Part shown: in pieces, positions 25,424-35,682 of the stretch
Numbering within the stretch: position 1 is the first letter of the stretch
Layout of the letters: the number at the start of each line of letters is the position of its first letter
Assembly (NCBI RefSeq): GCF_003116585.1
Contig: NZ_QEHM01000008.1
Span: forward strand, 124,001 to 188,000
Length of the DNA stretch: 64,000 nucleotides
DNA from: Albibacillus kandeliae
GTDB lineage: Bacteria; Pseudomonadota; Alphaproteobacteria; Rhodobacterales; Rhodobacteraceae
Direction of reading: 5' to 3'
The notes under the pieces: model-generated
The model's input: the letters and a program-made list of their open reading frames with translations, nothing else
Told to the model about the DNA's origin: nothing
Database searches by the model: none
Position numbers and translations under genes: made by a program

Positions 25424-26182
25424 TCAGAGCTTGGGGTCGGGGTTCACCGTGAACCCGTCGACCGCGATCACCTGCCCCGAGACAAGGCGCGCATTGTCGG
25501 AGGCAAGGAAGACCGCCATTCCGGCCACGTCCCGCGCCTCGACGAAGCTGCCCATCGCGGTGCCGCTGGCATAGCCGTCGTAGACCTGATCGCGGGTCAT
25601 GCCCTTGGCCTTCGCTTCACGTTCCAGAACGCCCTCCATCCGGGGCCCTTCGACCGAACCGGGGCAGATCGCGTTGGCGCGGATGCCGAAACTGCCCAGT
25701 TCCATCGCGATGGTCTTGGTCAGCCCGATGACGGCCCACTTGGCCGAGCAATAGGGCGCGCGGTTGGGATAGCCGTACTGACCGGCGGTCGAGGAGGTCA
25801 CGACAATGGCCCCCTTCCCCGCCGCCTTGAGCAGCGGGGTCGCGTATTTCACCGAGAGGAACACGCCGTCGAGGTTGACCGCGATGCATGCGCGCCAGTC
25901 GGCCAGCCTAATGTCCTCGATCCCTGCCGTCGGCCCCGCGACGCCCGCGTTGGCACAGAGCGTGTCGAGGCCACCCCAGGTGGCCTCGATGGCGCCGAAC
26001 ATGCCCGCGACGCCCTCCTCGTCGGTGACATCCAGCAGCGTGGTTTCCCAATGCTGCGGGCAGCTCTCCAGCGCGCGCCCGTCGATGTCGGCGACCCAGA
26101 CCCTGGCCCCCGCCGCGTCGAAGGCCTCGGCCATGGCCCTGCCGATGCCGCTGGCACCGGCAGTGATCAGGACGCGGTTCAC
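25424..26182 (-). CDS. SDR-family NAD-dependent dehydrogenase of the carnitine operon
   Basis: 252 residues. Classical SDR: TAGASGIGRAMAEAF at the N-terminus, NAD-type acidic VADID at the end of strand 2, NAG, active Ser in TSSTAG and YCSAK. It is the fourth and last gene of an ATGA-coupled operon. Within that pathway it might reduce acetoacetate to 3-hydroxybutyrate, or oxidise another hydroxy acid such as D-carnitine; the sequence does not decide. Confidence 0.85.
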   Translation of the reverse strand: MNRVLITAGASGIGRAMAEAFDAAGARVWVADIDGRALESCPQHWETTLLDVTDEEGVAGMFGAIEATWGGLDTLCANAGVAGPTAGIEDIRLADWRACIAVNLDGVFLSVKYATPLLKAAGKGAIVVTSSTAGQYGYPNRAPYCSAKWAVIGLTKTIAMELGSFGIRANAICPGSVEGPRMEGVLEREAKAKGMTRDQVYDGYASGTAMGSFVEARDVAGMAVFLASDNARLVSGQVIAVDGFTVNPDPKL

Positions 26183-27654
26183 TCTGGCTTGCGGATCGAA
26201 CGACCCGCTCCCTCGGGATAGGGCAGCCCGGCCTGCGCCTCGGCGATCAGCGCCAGCGCGGCGGCGACCTCGGGCTTGGGGTCGCAGGGACGGCGCGTCG
26301 AGAGATCGACGTGCAGCAGGAAGGTCTCGCCCGTCGCGATCTCGCGGCCGTCCGCGTAGATCGTGTGGTAGAGGTGCAGCTTCTTGCCCTGCCCCAGCAG
26401 CATCTGGGTGCGCGTCTCGAACTTCGTTCCCGCCAGCATCTCGTCGATATGGCGGATATGCGTCTCGGCGGTGAAATAGCTCATGCCCGCCGCGATGTAG
26501 TCCTGATCGCAGCCCACCATCTCCATGAAGCGGTCGGTCGCCAGCGAGAATACATCGAGGTAGCGCGCCTCGGTCATGTGACCGTTGTAATCGGTCCAGT
26601 CCAGCGGCACGGCGCGCTGCACGGTCAGGATCGGCTTGCCCGGCTCGGCGATCTCGGCCGCCGGCTTTGCCAGGTCCGTGCCCGCCTTCAGCAGTGTGTC
26701 GTGATCCTTGAGCAGCGCCCCGGCGCCCCAGTTCTGGGTCTTGAGCGAGCGCATGATGCCCACGAGGTTGTTGTCGCGGATGCGCTCCAGCTCGCGGATC
26801 GAGTGCATCCCCGACTGTTCGTCGGACTGGCCCGCGATCAGGTCCACCAGTTCGTCGGTGAACTCCGGAACATCCATCAGCTTGGTCCAGGGCCAGCTGA
26901 GGCAGGGGCCGAACTGTGCCATGAAGTGCTTCATCCCCGCCTCGCCCCCGGCGACGCGGTAGGTCTCGAACAGGCCCATCTGCGCCCAGCGCAGGCCGAA
27001 CCCGTAACGGATCGCGTTGTCGATCTCCTCGGTGTTGGCGATGCCGTCGGTGACAAGCCAGAGCGCCTCGCGCCAGACGGCTTCGAGGAAACGGTCGGCG
27101 ATATGGGCGTCGATCTCCTTTTTCACGTGCAGCGGGTAGAGGCCGACCGAGGTCAGCGTGTCCTTGGCCGCCGCGATCACCTCGGCGGTGTTCTCTTCGG
27201 TGGTCACCACCTCGATTAGCGGCAGCAGGTAGACCGGGTTGAACGGGTGCGCGACGAAGATCTGCGCAGGCACAGCGGCGCCATCCTGCAACTCGCTTGG
27301 CTTGAAGCCCGAGGTCGATGAACCGATCAGCGCGCCCTTGTCACAGGCCAGCTGGATCGCGGCAAAGGTCTTGTGCTTGAGGTCCAGCCGCTCCGGCACG
27401 CTCTCCTGGATCCAGCTCGCCCCGGCGACCGCATCGGCGATCTCGGCATGGAAGGTCAGCTTGCCCTCTTCGGGCAGCGGTGCATCCGACAGGCCCGGCA
27501 GCGAGCGGCGGGCGTTGGCCAGCACTTCGCCGATCTTGCGCTCGGCCTCCGGGTCCGGATCGAACACCCGCACATTCCACCCGTTCAGCAGGAACCGCGC
27601 GGCCCAACCGCCGCCGATGACCCCGCCCCCGATGATTGCCGCCGTTTTCGTCAT
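26179..27654 (-). CDS. L-carnitine 3-dehydrogenase fused to thioesterase
   Basis: 491 residues. Residues 1-320 are a 3-hydroxyacyl-CoA-dehydrogenase-like enzyme with IGGGVIGGGWAARFL at 8-22 and acidic FDPDPEAE binding NAD ribose. Residues 345-470 are a 4-hydroxybenzoyl-CoA-type thioesterase with DWTDYNGHMTEARYL. This fusion is known from carnitine users such as Sinorhizobium: the first part makes 3-dehydrocarnitine, the second releases betaine from betainyl-CoA. The BKACE enzyme for the step between is encoded two genes upstream. Both ends overlap neighbours as ATGA. Confidence 0.92.
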   Translation of the reverse strand: MTKTAAIIGGGVIGGGWAARFLLNGWNVRVFDPDPEAERKIGEVLANARRSLPGLSDAPLPEEGKLTFHAEIADAVAGASWIQESVPERLDLKHKTFAAIQLACDKGALIGSSTSGFKPSELQDGAAVPAQIFVAHPFNPVYLLPLIEVVTTEENTAEVIAAAKDTLTSVGLYPLHVKKEIDAHIADRFLEAVWREALWLVTDGIANTEEIDNAIRYGFGLRWAQMGLFETYRVAGGEAGMKHFMAQFGPCLSWPWTKLMDVPEFTDELVDLIAGQSDEQSGMHSIRELERIRDNNLVGIMRSLKTQNWGAGALLKDHDTLLKAGTDLAKPAAEIAEPGKPILTVQRAVPLDWTDYNGHMTEARYLDVFSLATDRFMEMVGCDQDYIAAGMSYFTAETHIRHIDEMLAGTKFETRTQMLLGQGKKLHLYHTIYADGREIATGETFLLHVDLSTRRPCDPKPEVAAALALIAEAQAGLPYPEGAGRSIRKPE

Positions 27655-28112
27655 TGTCTCACATCCACAAGTTTGGACACGTCGTATCCGTTGAATTCCA
27701 TGATGTCGCGCGCCGCCGCGATGCGGTCGGTGCCGCCGGTGGCGCCGCGGTCGATGATCCAGCCGAGGCTGCCGTCGGGCGTGCCGAGCGCGGCGGTGCG
27801 GAAATCGTCATCCACCCACAGCACCCAGACGTCCCGGCCCGCTCCCTTGCCGTCCAGCACGAAGCGGCCCGGCCCGGTGAGGCGCGCGGTGCGCGGCACC
27901 CCGTCGGCCAGCCAGCCAAAGCCCTCGGGCGTAGCGCTCGTCACCGCGAGCTGCCGTGGCGCCGCGCCGACCGCCTGTCGCACGACCCAGTCGCCCGCGA
28001 AACGCGCGGGCTCGAACCGGGTGCTCGACCAGATCGGCGCGGAGGGATCGCGCGCGCCCGGCGCCTGCATGGCGCAGGCCCCGAGCAGCAGCGCGACCAG
28101 CAGGAGCCTCAC
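27651..28112 (-). CDS. Lipocalin-like lipoprotein in carnitine operon
   Basis: 153 residues. A short lipoprotein signal ends with LLGAC, giving a lipidated Cys13. The rest fits a small lipocalin (FAGDWVVRQAVGAAPRQLAV near the start, GWIIDRG near the end). It overlaps both neighbours by four bases, so expression is coupled to the carnitine enzymes. Its job is unknown; periplasmic binding of a carnitine ester or lipid is a guess. Confidence 0.72.
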   Translation of the reverse strand: MRLLLVALLLGACAMQAPGARDPSAPIWSSTRFEPARFAGDWVVRQAVGAAPRQLAVTSATPEGFGWLADGVPRTARLTGPGRFVLDGKGAGRDVWVLWVDDDFRTAALGTPDGSLGWIIDRGATGGTDRIAAARDIMEFNGYDVSKLVDVRQ

Positions 28113-29020
28113 TTGGGCGCCCGCTTGACCAGCCCCAGCTTCTTGCGCACTTCCTCGGGCCCGATCACCCGGGCACCGAGGTTCTCGATGATGTTATGCG
28201 CCCGCTCGACCAGCTGCCAGTTCTCGGCCAGCACGCCCTTGTCGAGCCAGAGGTTGTCTTCCAGACCGACGCGCACGTTGCCCCCCGCCAGTACCGAAGC
28301 GGCGACATAGGGCATCTGGTTGCGGCCCAGCGCGAAGGCCGAGAAGGTCCAGTCGTCGGGGACGTTGTTCACCATCGCCATGAAGGTGTTCATGTCATCC
28401 GGCGCGCCCCAGGGCACGCCCATGCAGAGCTGCACCAGCGCCGGGCTGTCCAGCACGCCATCGGCGACCAGCTGCTTGGCGTACCAGAGGTGACCGGTGT
28501 CAAAGGCCTCGATCTCGGGCTTGACGCCCAGCGCTGTCATCATCCGGCCCATCGCCTGCAACATGCCGGGCGTGTTGGTCATGACATAGTCTGCCTCGGC
28601 AAAGTTCATGGTACCGCAGTCGAGGGTGCAGATCTCGGGCAGGCACTGAGCGACGTGTTCGACCCGCTCGGAGGCGCCGACCATGTCGGTGCCCTCTTCC
28701 TTCAGAGGCAGCGGACGTTCGGTCGGCCCGAAGATCATGTCCCCGCCCATGCCGGCGGTGAGATTCAGCACCACGTCCACTTCGGATTCGCGGATGCGCT
28801 CGGTCACCTCGCGGTAGTATTCCAGCTTGCGCGAGGGCTTGCCCGTCTCGGGGTCGCGCACGTGGCAGTGCACCACCGCGGCGCCCGCCTTGGCGGCGGC
28901 GATGGCGCTGTTGGCGATCTGCTCGGGGCTGCGCGGCACATGCGGGCTGCGGTCCTGGGTCCCGCCGGACCCGGTCACGGCGCAGGTGATGAAGACCTCT
29001 TTGTTCATGGTCAGGGGCAT
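28109..29020 (-). CDS. BKACE-family beta-keto acid cleavage enzyme (3-dehydrocarnitine:acetyl-CoA)
   Basis: 303 residues, DUF849/BKACE. The zinc ligands of the family are visible as HCH in AAVVHCHVRDPETG near residue 50. BKACE enzymes condense a beta-keto acid with acetyl-CoA to give acetoacetate and a CoA ester. With the dehydrogenase-thioesterase downstream, 3-dehydrocarnitine is the obvious substrate and betainyl-CoA the product. The start at 29020 has GGAGG six bases upstream. It is the first gene of the operon, divergent from a GlxA-type regulator. Confidence 0.92.
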   Translation of the reverse strand: MPLTMNKEVFITCAVTGSGGTQDRSPHVPRSPEQIANSAIAAAKAGAAVVHCHVRDPETGKPSRKLEYYREVTERIRESEVDVVLNLTAGMGGDMIFGPTERPLPLKEEGTDMVGASERVEHVAQCLPEICTLDCGTMNFAEADYVMTNTPGMLQAMGRMMTALGVKPEIEAFDTGHLWYAKQLVADGVLDSPALVQLCMGVPWGAPDDMNTFMAMVNNVPDDWTFSAFALGRNQMPYVAASVLAGGNVRVGLEDNLWLDKGVLAENWQLVERAHNIIENLGARVIGPEEVRKKLGLVKRAPK

Positions 29021-29099
29021 GATGTCCTCCAGTCGTTATTTTGGCGCCACCATGGCCCGGCTTGGCAGGTCACACTTTCCCTGATACGCAGCTGAGTTG

Positions 29100-30068
29100 A
29101 TGAAATCCGCGAAAAACATCTTCCAGCGCTCCGAGGCTCCGCTGAACGTGGCGGTGCTGGTCCTCGACGACTGCAACACGCTTTCCTTCGCCGCCGGGGT
29201 GGACCCGATGCGCGCGGCAAACCGGCTCGGGCCGGGGCGCCCGTTTGACTGGAGCTATGTCACCGCCACTGAGCAGCCCGCGCGCCTGACCTCCGGGCTT
29301 GCCGTTCCGGGCACTCCCATCGCCCGGCTGGAAGGCTGCGACCTCATGCTGGTCATCGCCGGCTTCAACCTCGACCGGCACGGCACCCCCGCGCTGCTGG
29401 CCTCACTGCGCAGGCTCGCCGCGCGCGGCACCACCATCGCCGGAATCGACGGCGGGCCCTGGTTGCTGGCCAAGGCCGGTCTGCTGGATGGCTATCGCGC
29501 CACCACCCACTGGGAGGACCTCGATGGATTCGCCGCCAACTTCCCCTCGATCGAGGTGCTGCACGACCGCTACCACGTCGACCGCGACCGCATGACCAGC
29601 GGCGGCGCGACGCCCGCAATCGACATGATGCTGCACCTGATCGCGGCCCGCTGCGGCGAGCGCCTTGCCACCCGGGTCGCCGGGGTCTTCATCTACGACA
29701 GCGCGCCGGACCCGGCCCGTGCCCAGCGCCGCGCCGCCCGGGCGCCGCGCCATTCACCGCTGACCGCCCGCGCCCATGCGCTGATGGAAGAACACCTTGA
29801 AACGCCCCTGACCCTCGCCGAAATCGCCCGGAGAACCGGCACCAGCCCGCGCTCGCTGCAGGCGCAATTCCGCAGCCGCCTCGGCGCGACGGCACAGGCG
29901 CATTACCTCGCCCTGCGACTGGCCGAGGCGCAGCGGCTGGTGACCGATACCGCGATGTCGCTGACCGACATCGGGCTCGCCACCGGCTTTGCCTCGCAGT
30001 CGAGCTTTTCCCGCGCCTTCCGCGCCGCCTATGGCAGATCGGCGCGCGAGGTGCGGTCGGGGCGCTGA
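29100..30068 (+). CDS. GlxA-type AraC-family regulator (likely carnitine catabolism regulator)
   Basis: About 322 residues from the ATG at 29100 (a TTG lies one codon earlier). Residues 12-195 are a DJ-1/PfpI-like domain (PLNVAVLVLDDCNTLSFAAG); residues 220-322 are a two-HTH AraC domain (LTLAEIARRTGTSPRSLQAQ and DIGLATGFASQSSFSRAFR). This is the layout of CdhR and GbdR, which control carnitine and betaine genes in Pseudomonas. Divergence from the carnitine operon with only 79 bases between starts supports the same role here. Confidence 0.88.
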   Translation: MKSAKNIFQRSEAPLNVAVLVLDDCNTLSFAAGVDPMRAANRLGPGRPFDWSYVTATEQPARLTSGLAVPGTPIARLEGCDLMLVIAGFNLDRHGTPALLASLRRLAARGTTIAGIDGGPWLLAKAGLLDGYRATTHWEDLDGFAANFPSIEVLHDRYHVDRDRMTSGGATPAIDMMLHLIAARCGERLATRVAGVFIYDSAPDPARAQRRAARAPRHSPLTARAHALMEEHLETPLTLAEIARRTGTSPRSLQAQFRSRLGATAQAHYLALRLAEAQRLVTDTAMSLTDIGLATGFASQSSFSRAFRAAYGRSAREVRSGR

Positions 30069-30098
30069 ACCCTCGGGCGGCGCGCCCGTGTGAATGTC

Positions 30099-30174
30099 AG
30101 GATTTGAGTATTTTCGGAGAGAAGATGACTGGGCGCGCTCATGTCATCTTTTCTCTTCAAATGCTCACTGTCCT
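30099..30174. repeat. Inverted pair of a ~31-base repeat between convergent genes
   Basis: 30099-30129 and the reverse complement of 30143-30174 align as AGGA, TGAGTATTT / TGAGCATTT, GGAGAGAAGATGAC / AGAGAAAAGATGAC. The inner AGAGAAGATGAC is almost perfectly complementary across a 13-base loop. It lies between the stops of the GlxA-type and aldo/keto reductase genes. It may serve as a two-way terminator or be a dispersed element. Confidence 0.5.
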
Positions 30175-30192
30175 GCCCCAAACGCCCGCGCC

Positions 30193-31236
30193 TCAGTACG
30201 GCATGGGATGGGCGCGATGGGCTGCGGTGATCTCGTCCAGCACCTCCTGCGAGAGCGTCACATCGACCGAACCGAGGGCGACCTCGAGCTGGTCCGTGGT
30301 GGTCGCGCCGAAGATGGCGGAGGTCATGAAGGGCCGGGTCCGGCACCAAGCCAGCGCCATGTGCACCGGGTCGAGGCCGTGGCGCGCCGCGATGTCGAGG
30401 TAGGCCTGCACCGCGTCGAAGATGCGCGCGGTGATGCGACCGCCCATTTCCGGCACCAGCGAACGGCGCGAGCCCTCGGGGATGACGCCGTTCTGGTACT
30501 TGCCGGTCAGCAGACCCGCCCCGAGCGGGGAGAAGGCGATCAGCCCAGCTTCCTCGTTCACGCTGAGTTCGGCCATGTCGGTATCGTAGTAGCGGCAGAG
30601 CAGCGAGTACTCGTTCTGGATCGTCACCACGCGCGGCAGGTTCCGCGCCTCGGACAGGCGCAGCCACTGCGCGGTGCCCCATGTGCTTTCGTTGCTGAGG
30701 CCGAAGTAGCGGATGTTGCCCTTGTCGACCTCCTTCTGCAGCGCCTCGAGGCACTCCTCCATGTTGGCGAGGGTCGCGGCGCGGTCCTGCCCGGAGGGAT
30801 CGTAGGTCCAGTTCTGGCGGAACATGTAGCTGCCGCGGTTGGGCCAGTGGAACTGGTAGATGTCGATGACATCCGTCTGGAGCCGCTTCAGCGAGCCCTC
30901 GACGGCCTCGGGGATCGAGGCCGCTGTGATCGGTGCGCCGTCGCGTGCAAAGGAGCCCTCGCCCGAGTGCTTGCTGGCAAGGATGTAGTCGCCGCGCCGC
31001 GCCTTGTTGGCCGCGTTCCATGTGCCGAGAATCTCTTCGGTCTTGCCGATGGTTTCCTTGCGGACCGGGTTCACCGGGTACATCTCGGCCGTGTCCACAA
31101 AGTTGATCCCGGCGTCGAGCGCCCTGTCCATCTGGGCATGGCCCCCGGCCTCGCTGGTCTGGTTGCCGAAGGTCATGGTCCCGAGGCAGAGTTCGGAGAC
31201 GGTCAGGCCGGTACGGCCCAGCGGGTTCATCTTCAT
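30193..31236 (-). CDS. Aldo/keto reductase
   Basis: 347 residues of the Tas/YajO-like AKR group. The catalytic tetrad can be placed: Asp and Tyr in NFVDTAEMYP, Lys in ILASKHSG, His in YQFHWPN. The NADPH site is suggested by FGATTTDQLEVAL near the end. Physiological substrate unknown. It is divergent from the MFS gene and convergent with the GlxA-type regulator. Confidence 0.9.
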   Translation of the reverse strand: MKMNPLGRTGLTVSELCLGTMTFGNQTSEAGGHAQMDRALDAGINFVDTAEMYPVNPVRKETIGKTEEILGTWNAANKARRGDYILASKHSGEGSFARDGAPITAASIPEAVEGSLKRLQTDVIDIYQFHWPNRGSYMFRQNWTYDPSGQDRAATLANMEECLEALQKEVDKGNIRYFGLSNESTWGTAQWLRLSEARNLPRVVTIQNEYSLLCRYYDTDMAELSVNEEAGLIAFSPLGAGLLTGKYQNGVIPEGSRRSLVPEMGGRITARIFDAVQAYLDIAARHGLDPVHMALAWCRTRPFMTSAIFGATTTDQLEVALGSVDVTLSQEVLDEITAAHRAHPMPY

Positions 31237-31318
31237 GAGGCGGATCCTTTTTTCGGGTTTGCGCGGACCCTAGCCACCGGACGCCCGAAGGCAAGGCGAT
31301 AGCCGCCCGATCCGCCCC

Positions 31319-31343
31319 AAACGCCCCGTCGCCAAGGGCGTTT
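31319..31343. other. Hairpin in AKR/MFS divergent spacer
   Basis: AAACGCCC and GGGCGTTT are perfect complements around a nine-base loop. It lies in the 233-base gap between divergent genes, so it would be in a 5' leader or promoter rather than at a gene end. Confidence 0.35.
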
Positions 31344-31412
31344 CCCCGGTCGTGCCTCATGTCTGGGCTGGCCCTGCCGCGAGAGATGCGAGGTCGGGGG
31401 TGGAAGAACGAC

Positions 31413-31463
31413 ATGAAAAAGTCGATTACTTGCGAGCCCGGCCGCCGCGCGTGGGATTTGTGA
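31413..31463 (+). other. 16-codon upstream reading frame before MFS gene
   Basis: ATG at 31413 is preceded by GGAAG at a good distance. It encodes MKKSITCEPGRRAWDL and stops six bases before the MFS start; the ribosome site of the MFS gene (GTGAGG) overlaps its end. It is in the same frame as the MFS gene. This could be a leader peptide that couples translation. Confidence 0.3.
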
Positions 31464-31469
31464 GGACTC

Positions 31470-32696
31470 ATGCGACTGCTCATTTCATTTGCCGCCCTGT
31501 TTCTGTCCGTCGTTCTGTTGCAGCTGTCGTCAGGCGGCGTCGGGCCGCTCGATGCCCTCTCGGGTCTCGAACTCGGGTTCAGCACCTCCCAGATCGGTCT
31601 GCTTGGCTCGGCGCATTTCCTCGGCTTCTTCATCGGCTGCTGGTGGGCACCCCGTATGATGGGCAACGTGGGCCATTCGCGCAGCTTCGCCGCCTTTACC
31701 GCCACCGGGGCCATCGGCCTGCTCGGGCACATGCTGGTGATCGACGCCTATGCCTGGACGCTGATGCGGGTGATGTCCGGGTTCTGCATCGCGGGCTGCT
31801 ACACGGTGATCGAAGCCTGGCTGCAGGACAGGGTCACCAACGACACGCGCGGGCGGATGATGGGCGCCTACCGCGTGGTCGACATGAGCGGCTCGCTGCT
31901 TGCCCAGCTGATGATCGGCATTCTCGCTCCGGCGAGCTATGTCTCCTACAATATCCTCGCCATCCTCTGCTGCGCCGCACTGCTGCCGCTGACGCTGACC
32001 TCGAGCCCGCAGCCGGAAACGCCGGAGGCGCCGCGCCTGCGGCCGTGGCTGGCGGTTCAGCGTTCGCCCCTTGCCGCCGCCGGCGTTGTGGTCTCGGCGC
32101 TCTCCGGGGCCTCCTTCCGGATGGTAGGGCCGATCTACGGGCAGGAGGTGGGACTGACGGCGGGGCAGATCGGCTGGTTCCTCGCCTCCTTCGTGCTGGG
32201 CGGCGCGCTGGCGCAGTTCCCGGTGGGCGCGCTGGCGGACCGGTTCGACCGCCGCTGGGTGCTGATCTGGCTCTCGGTCGCTGCGATCCTCAGTTCGGGG
32301 CTCACCGTGCTGAGCCAGGGCTATGGCGTCGAGGGGGTGATGTGCGCGGCCTTCATCTTTGGGCTGACCACCTTTCCGATCTACTCGGTGGCGGCCTCCC
32401 ACGCCCATGACTTTGCCGAGAATTCGGAACGGGTCGAGCTCTCGGCCGCGCTGATGTTCTTCTATGCGCTCGGCGCCATTGCCGCCCCCTACCTCGCGTC
32501 GCGGCTGATCGGCTCCTTCGGGGCGGGCGCCATGTTCTCGATGATCGCCGTCGGTCACGTGGCGCTGGTGATCTTCGGAATCGCCCGGATGCGCGCGCGC
32601 CCGGCCTCGACCGACAAGACCCCCTATCGCTATGCCCCGCGCACGACTTTCTTAATTGGACGACTTATGGGACGCAGCCGGGACAAGCACAATTAA
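31470..32696 (+). CDS. MFS transporter (YcaD-like)
   Basis: 408 residues with about twelve membrane helices. The segment GALADRFDRRWVLIW in the second half is the MFS loop motif between helices 8 and 9, and FCIAGCYTVIEAWLQDR near residue 110 is typical of the YcaD group. Inner-membrane secondary transporter, substrate unknown. It is followed by a 296-base AT-richer gap. Confidence 0.87.
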   Translation: MRLLISFAALFLSVVLLQLSSGGVGPLDALSGLELGFSTSQIGLLGSAHFLGFFIGCWWAPRMMGNVGHSRSFAAFTATGAIGLLGHMLVIDAYAWTLMRVMSGFCIAGCYTVIEAWLQDRVTNDTRGRMMGAYRVVDMSGSLLAQLMIGILAPASYVSYNILAILCCAALLPLTLTSSPQPETPEAPRLRPWLAVQRSPLAAAGVVVSALSGASFRMVGPIYGQEVGLTAGQIGWFLASFVLGGALAQFPVGALADRFDRRWVLIWLSVAAILSSGLTVLSQGYGVEGVMCAAFIFGLTTFPIYSVAASHAHDFAENSERVELSAALMFFYALGAIAAPYLASRLIGSFGAGAMFSMIAVGHVALVIFGIARMRARPASTDKTPYRYAPRTTFLIGRLMGRSRDKHN

Positions 32697-32992
32697 TTTT
32701 CATTTCGCACAGTTTGTAATCGATTCAATTGCGGAAGTAGCGAATAAACCGTAAATACGATTGCTTTTTCAACCTGGAATAGCGCTGCAATTCTACCCTG
32801 AGGAGAAAGCGTTTCACTGCGGGAAACCTTTGAAAACAAGCGACAAAGCTATGGAAAAAATTACGGGGATCTGAGATTATCCCATTTCGTGGGAGATCTT
32901 TTCGCCCTGCGGAATTTGCGTGAAATTGCAGATACCTCGGGACGCGAATGAGGGAACTTACGAGTAACCATTCATTGTCCTCTGGGGGTAAT

Positions 32993-33265
32993 ATGAAGAA
33001 GACACTTGCTATCTCGGGCGCGCTCCTGCTGGCGCTCTCGGCACCGGCCCTGGCCGGTGGTGGCGGGCATGGAAGCCACCAATCCGGTGGTAGCCAACCC
33101 TCCGGCTACTTCAAGCCGGATTACCAGCGTCCGTCCTACGACAAGCCGCAGTATGGCGACGAGGATTGCGATCCTTCCGTCGTTCCGCTGCCCGCGTCGC
33201 TGCCGCTGGCAGCCGGCGGTTTCGCCCTGATGGGTTTCATCGGTCGTCGCCGCAAGAAGTCCTGA
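32993..33265 (+). CDS. Small VPLPA-CTERM sorting-domain protein
   Basis: 90 residues from the ATG at 32993, with GGGGGT upstream. Signal peptide 1-21 ends at ALA. The mature part is Gly/His/Ser/Tyr rich (GGGGHGSHQSGGSQPSGYF). The C-terminus is a tripartite sorting signal: VPLPASLPL, a membrane helix, then GRRRKKS. This is the VPLPA-CTERM signal handled by a rhodobacterial exosortase, which is not in this window. It is likely delivered to the outer surface. The 296-base leader region upstream holds no gene; I see AT-rich promoter-like sequence but no definite site. Confidence 0.82.
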   Translation: MKKTLAISGALLLALSAPALAGGGGHGSHQSGGSQPSGYFKPDYQRPSYDKPQYGDEDCDPSVVPLPASLPLAAGGFALMGFIGRRRKKS

Positions 33266-33289
33266 TGCGCTGCGCAACAGCTGATCCTG

Positions 33290-33324
33290 CCGCCGTCCCT
33301 GCAAGGGGGCGGCGGTTTCGTTTT
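33290..33324 (+). terminator. Terminator after VPLPA-CTERM gene
   Basis: CCGCCGTCCC pairs with GGGGGCGGCGG around TGCAA, followed by TTTCGTTTT. Confidence 0.75.
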
Positions 33325-33400
33325 CCGCAGCCCTAATCCGCCGCTGGCCCTCGCCCTGCCCTTGCGCTAAACGGTGGCGCAACCGACCCAAGGGCGCGAC

Positions 33401-35119
<1,719 letters not shown>

Positions 35120-35125
35120 CCATCC

Positions 35126-35157
35126 AAGGGCGTGGCGCTTGCGCGCCGCGCCCTTTG
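35126..35157 (+). terminator. Probable terminator after metG
   Basis: AAGGGCG and CGCCCTT enclose an inner GGCGC/GCGCC pair, followed by a short TT run. Confidence 0.5.
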
Positions 35158-35196
35158 TGACTAGCTGCTAACGGACCCTGACGGCCCGGAGACAGC

Positions 35197-35652
35197 ATGA
35201 AGTTCCTGCGTATCGCCAATCTCGCCCTGCTGGTGCTGTTCCCGCTGTCTTGGTTTGCACCGCTGATACGCGCCGGGATCGACCTGCCGCTGTTCGGCCT
35301 TTCCGAAATTTCCGTGATGTCGGGCCTGCAATCGCTTTGGGGCACCGATGTGGCGCTGGCGCTGATCGTGACCTTCCTCGCGGTATTCGCGCCCTATGCC
35401 AAGACCATCGGCCTTGCCCTAGTCCATTTCGGGCTGATGCGGCGCAAGGTCGTGCCCGCGCTGGAACTGCTGGGCAAGCTGGCGATGGCGGACGTGTTCC
35501 TGATCGCGCTCTACGTGGTCATCGCCAAGGGCATCGGGCTCGCCCGGATCGAGGTTGCCTGGGGGCTCTATGCCTTCACCGCCTGCATCCTCGCCTCCAT
35601 TCTCATCAGCCATCTGACCGCGAAATCACGGTCGCGCTCTGCGGGGGCTTGA
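35197..35652 (+). CDS. PqiA-like membrane protein, single-domain
   Basis: 151 residues with four membrane helices. The pattern LFPLSWFAPLIRAGI, VFAPYAKTIGLALVHF and LELLGKLAMADVFLIALYV follows one half of PqiA (paraquat-inducible protein A), which in E. coli has two such halves. The K/MADVF segment is a strong family mark. No PqiB or MCE partner is adjacent, so a lipid-transport role is not supported locally. Confidence 0.75.
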   Translation: MKFLRIANLALLVLFPLSWFAPLIRAGIDLPLFGLSEISVMSGLQSLWGTDVALALIVTFLAVFAPYAKTIGLALVHFGLMRRKVVPALELLGKLAMADVFLIALYVVIAKGIGLARIEVAWGLYAFTACILASILISHLTAKSRSRSAGA

Positions 35653-35682
35653 GGCCCGGCGCGGGCTCGGGCACACAGGCGC

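Noticed and set aside
32885-32910. Sigma-54 promoter upstream of the VPLPA-CTERM gene
   Set aside because: A GG-N10-GC spacing can be found, but the surrounding bases match the consensus poorly.
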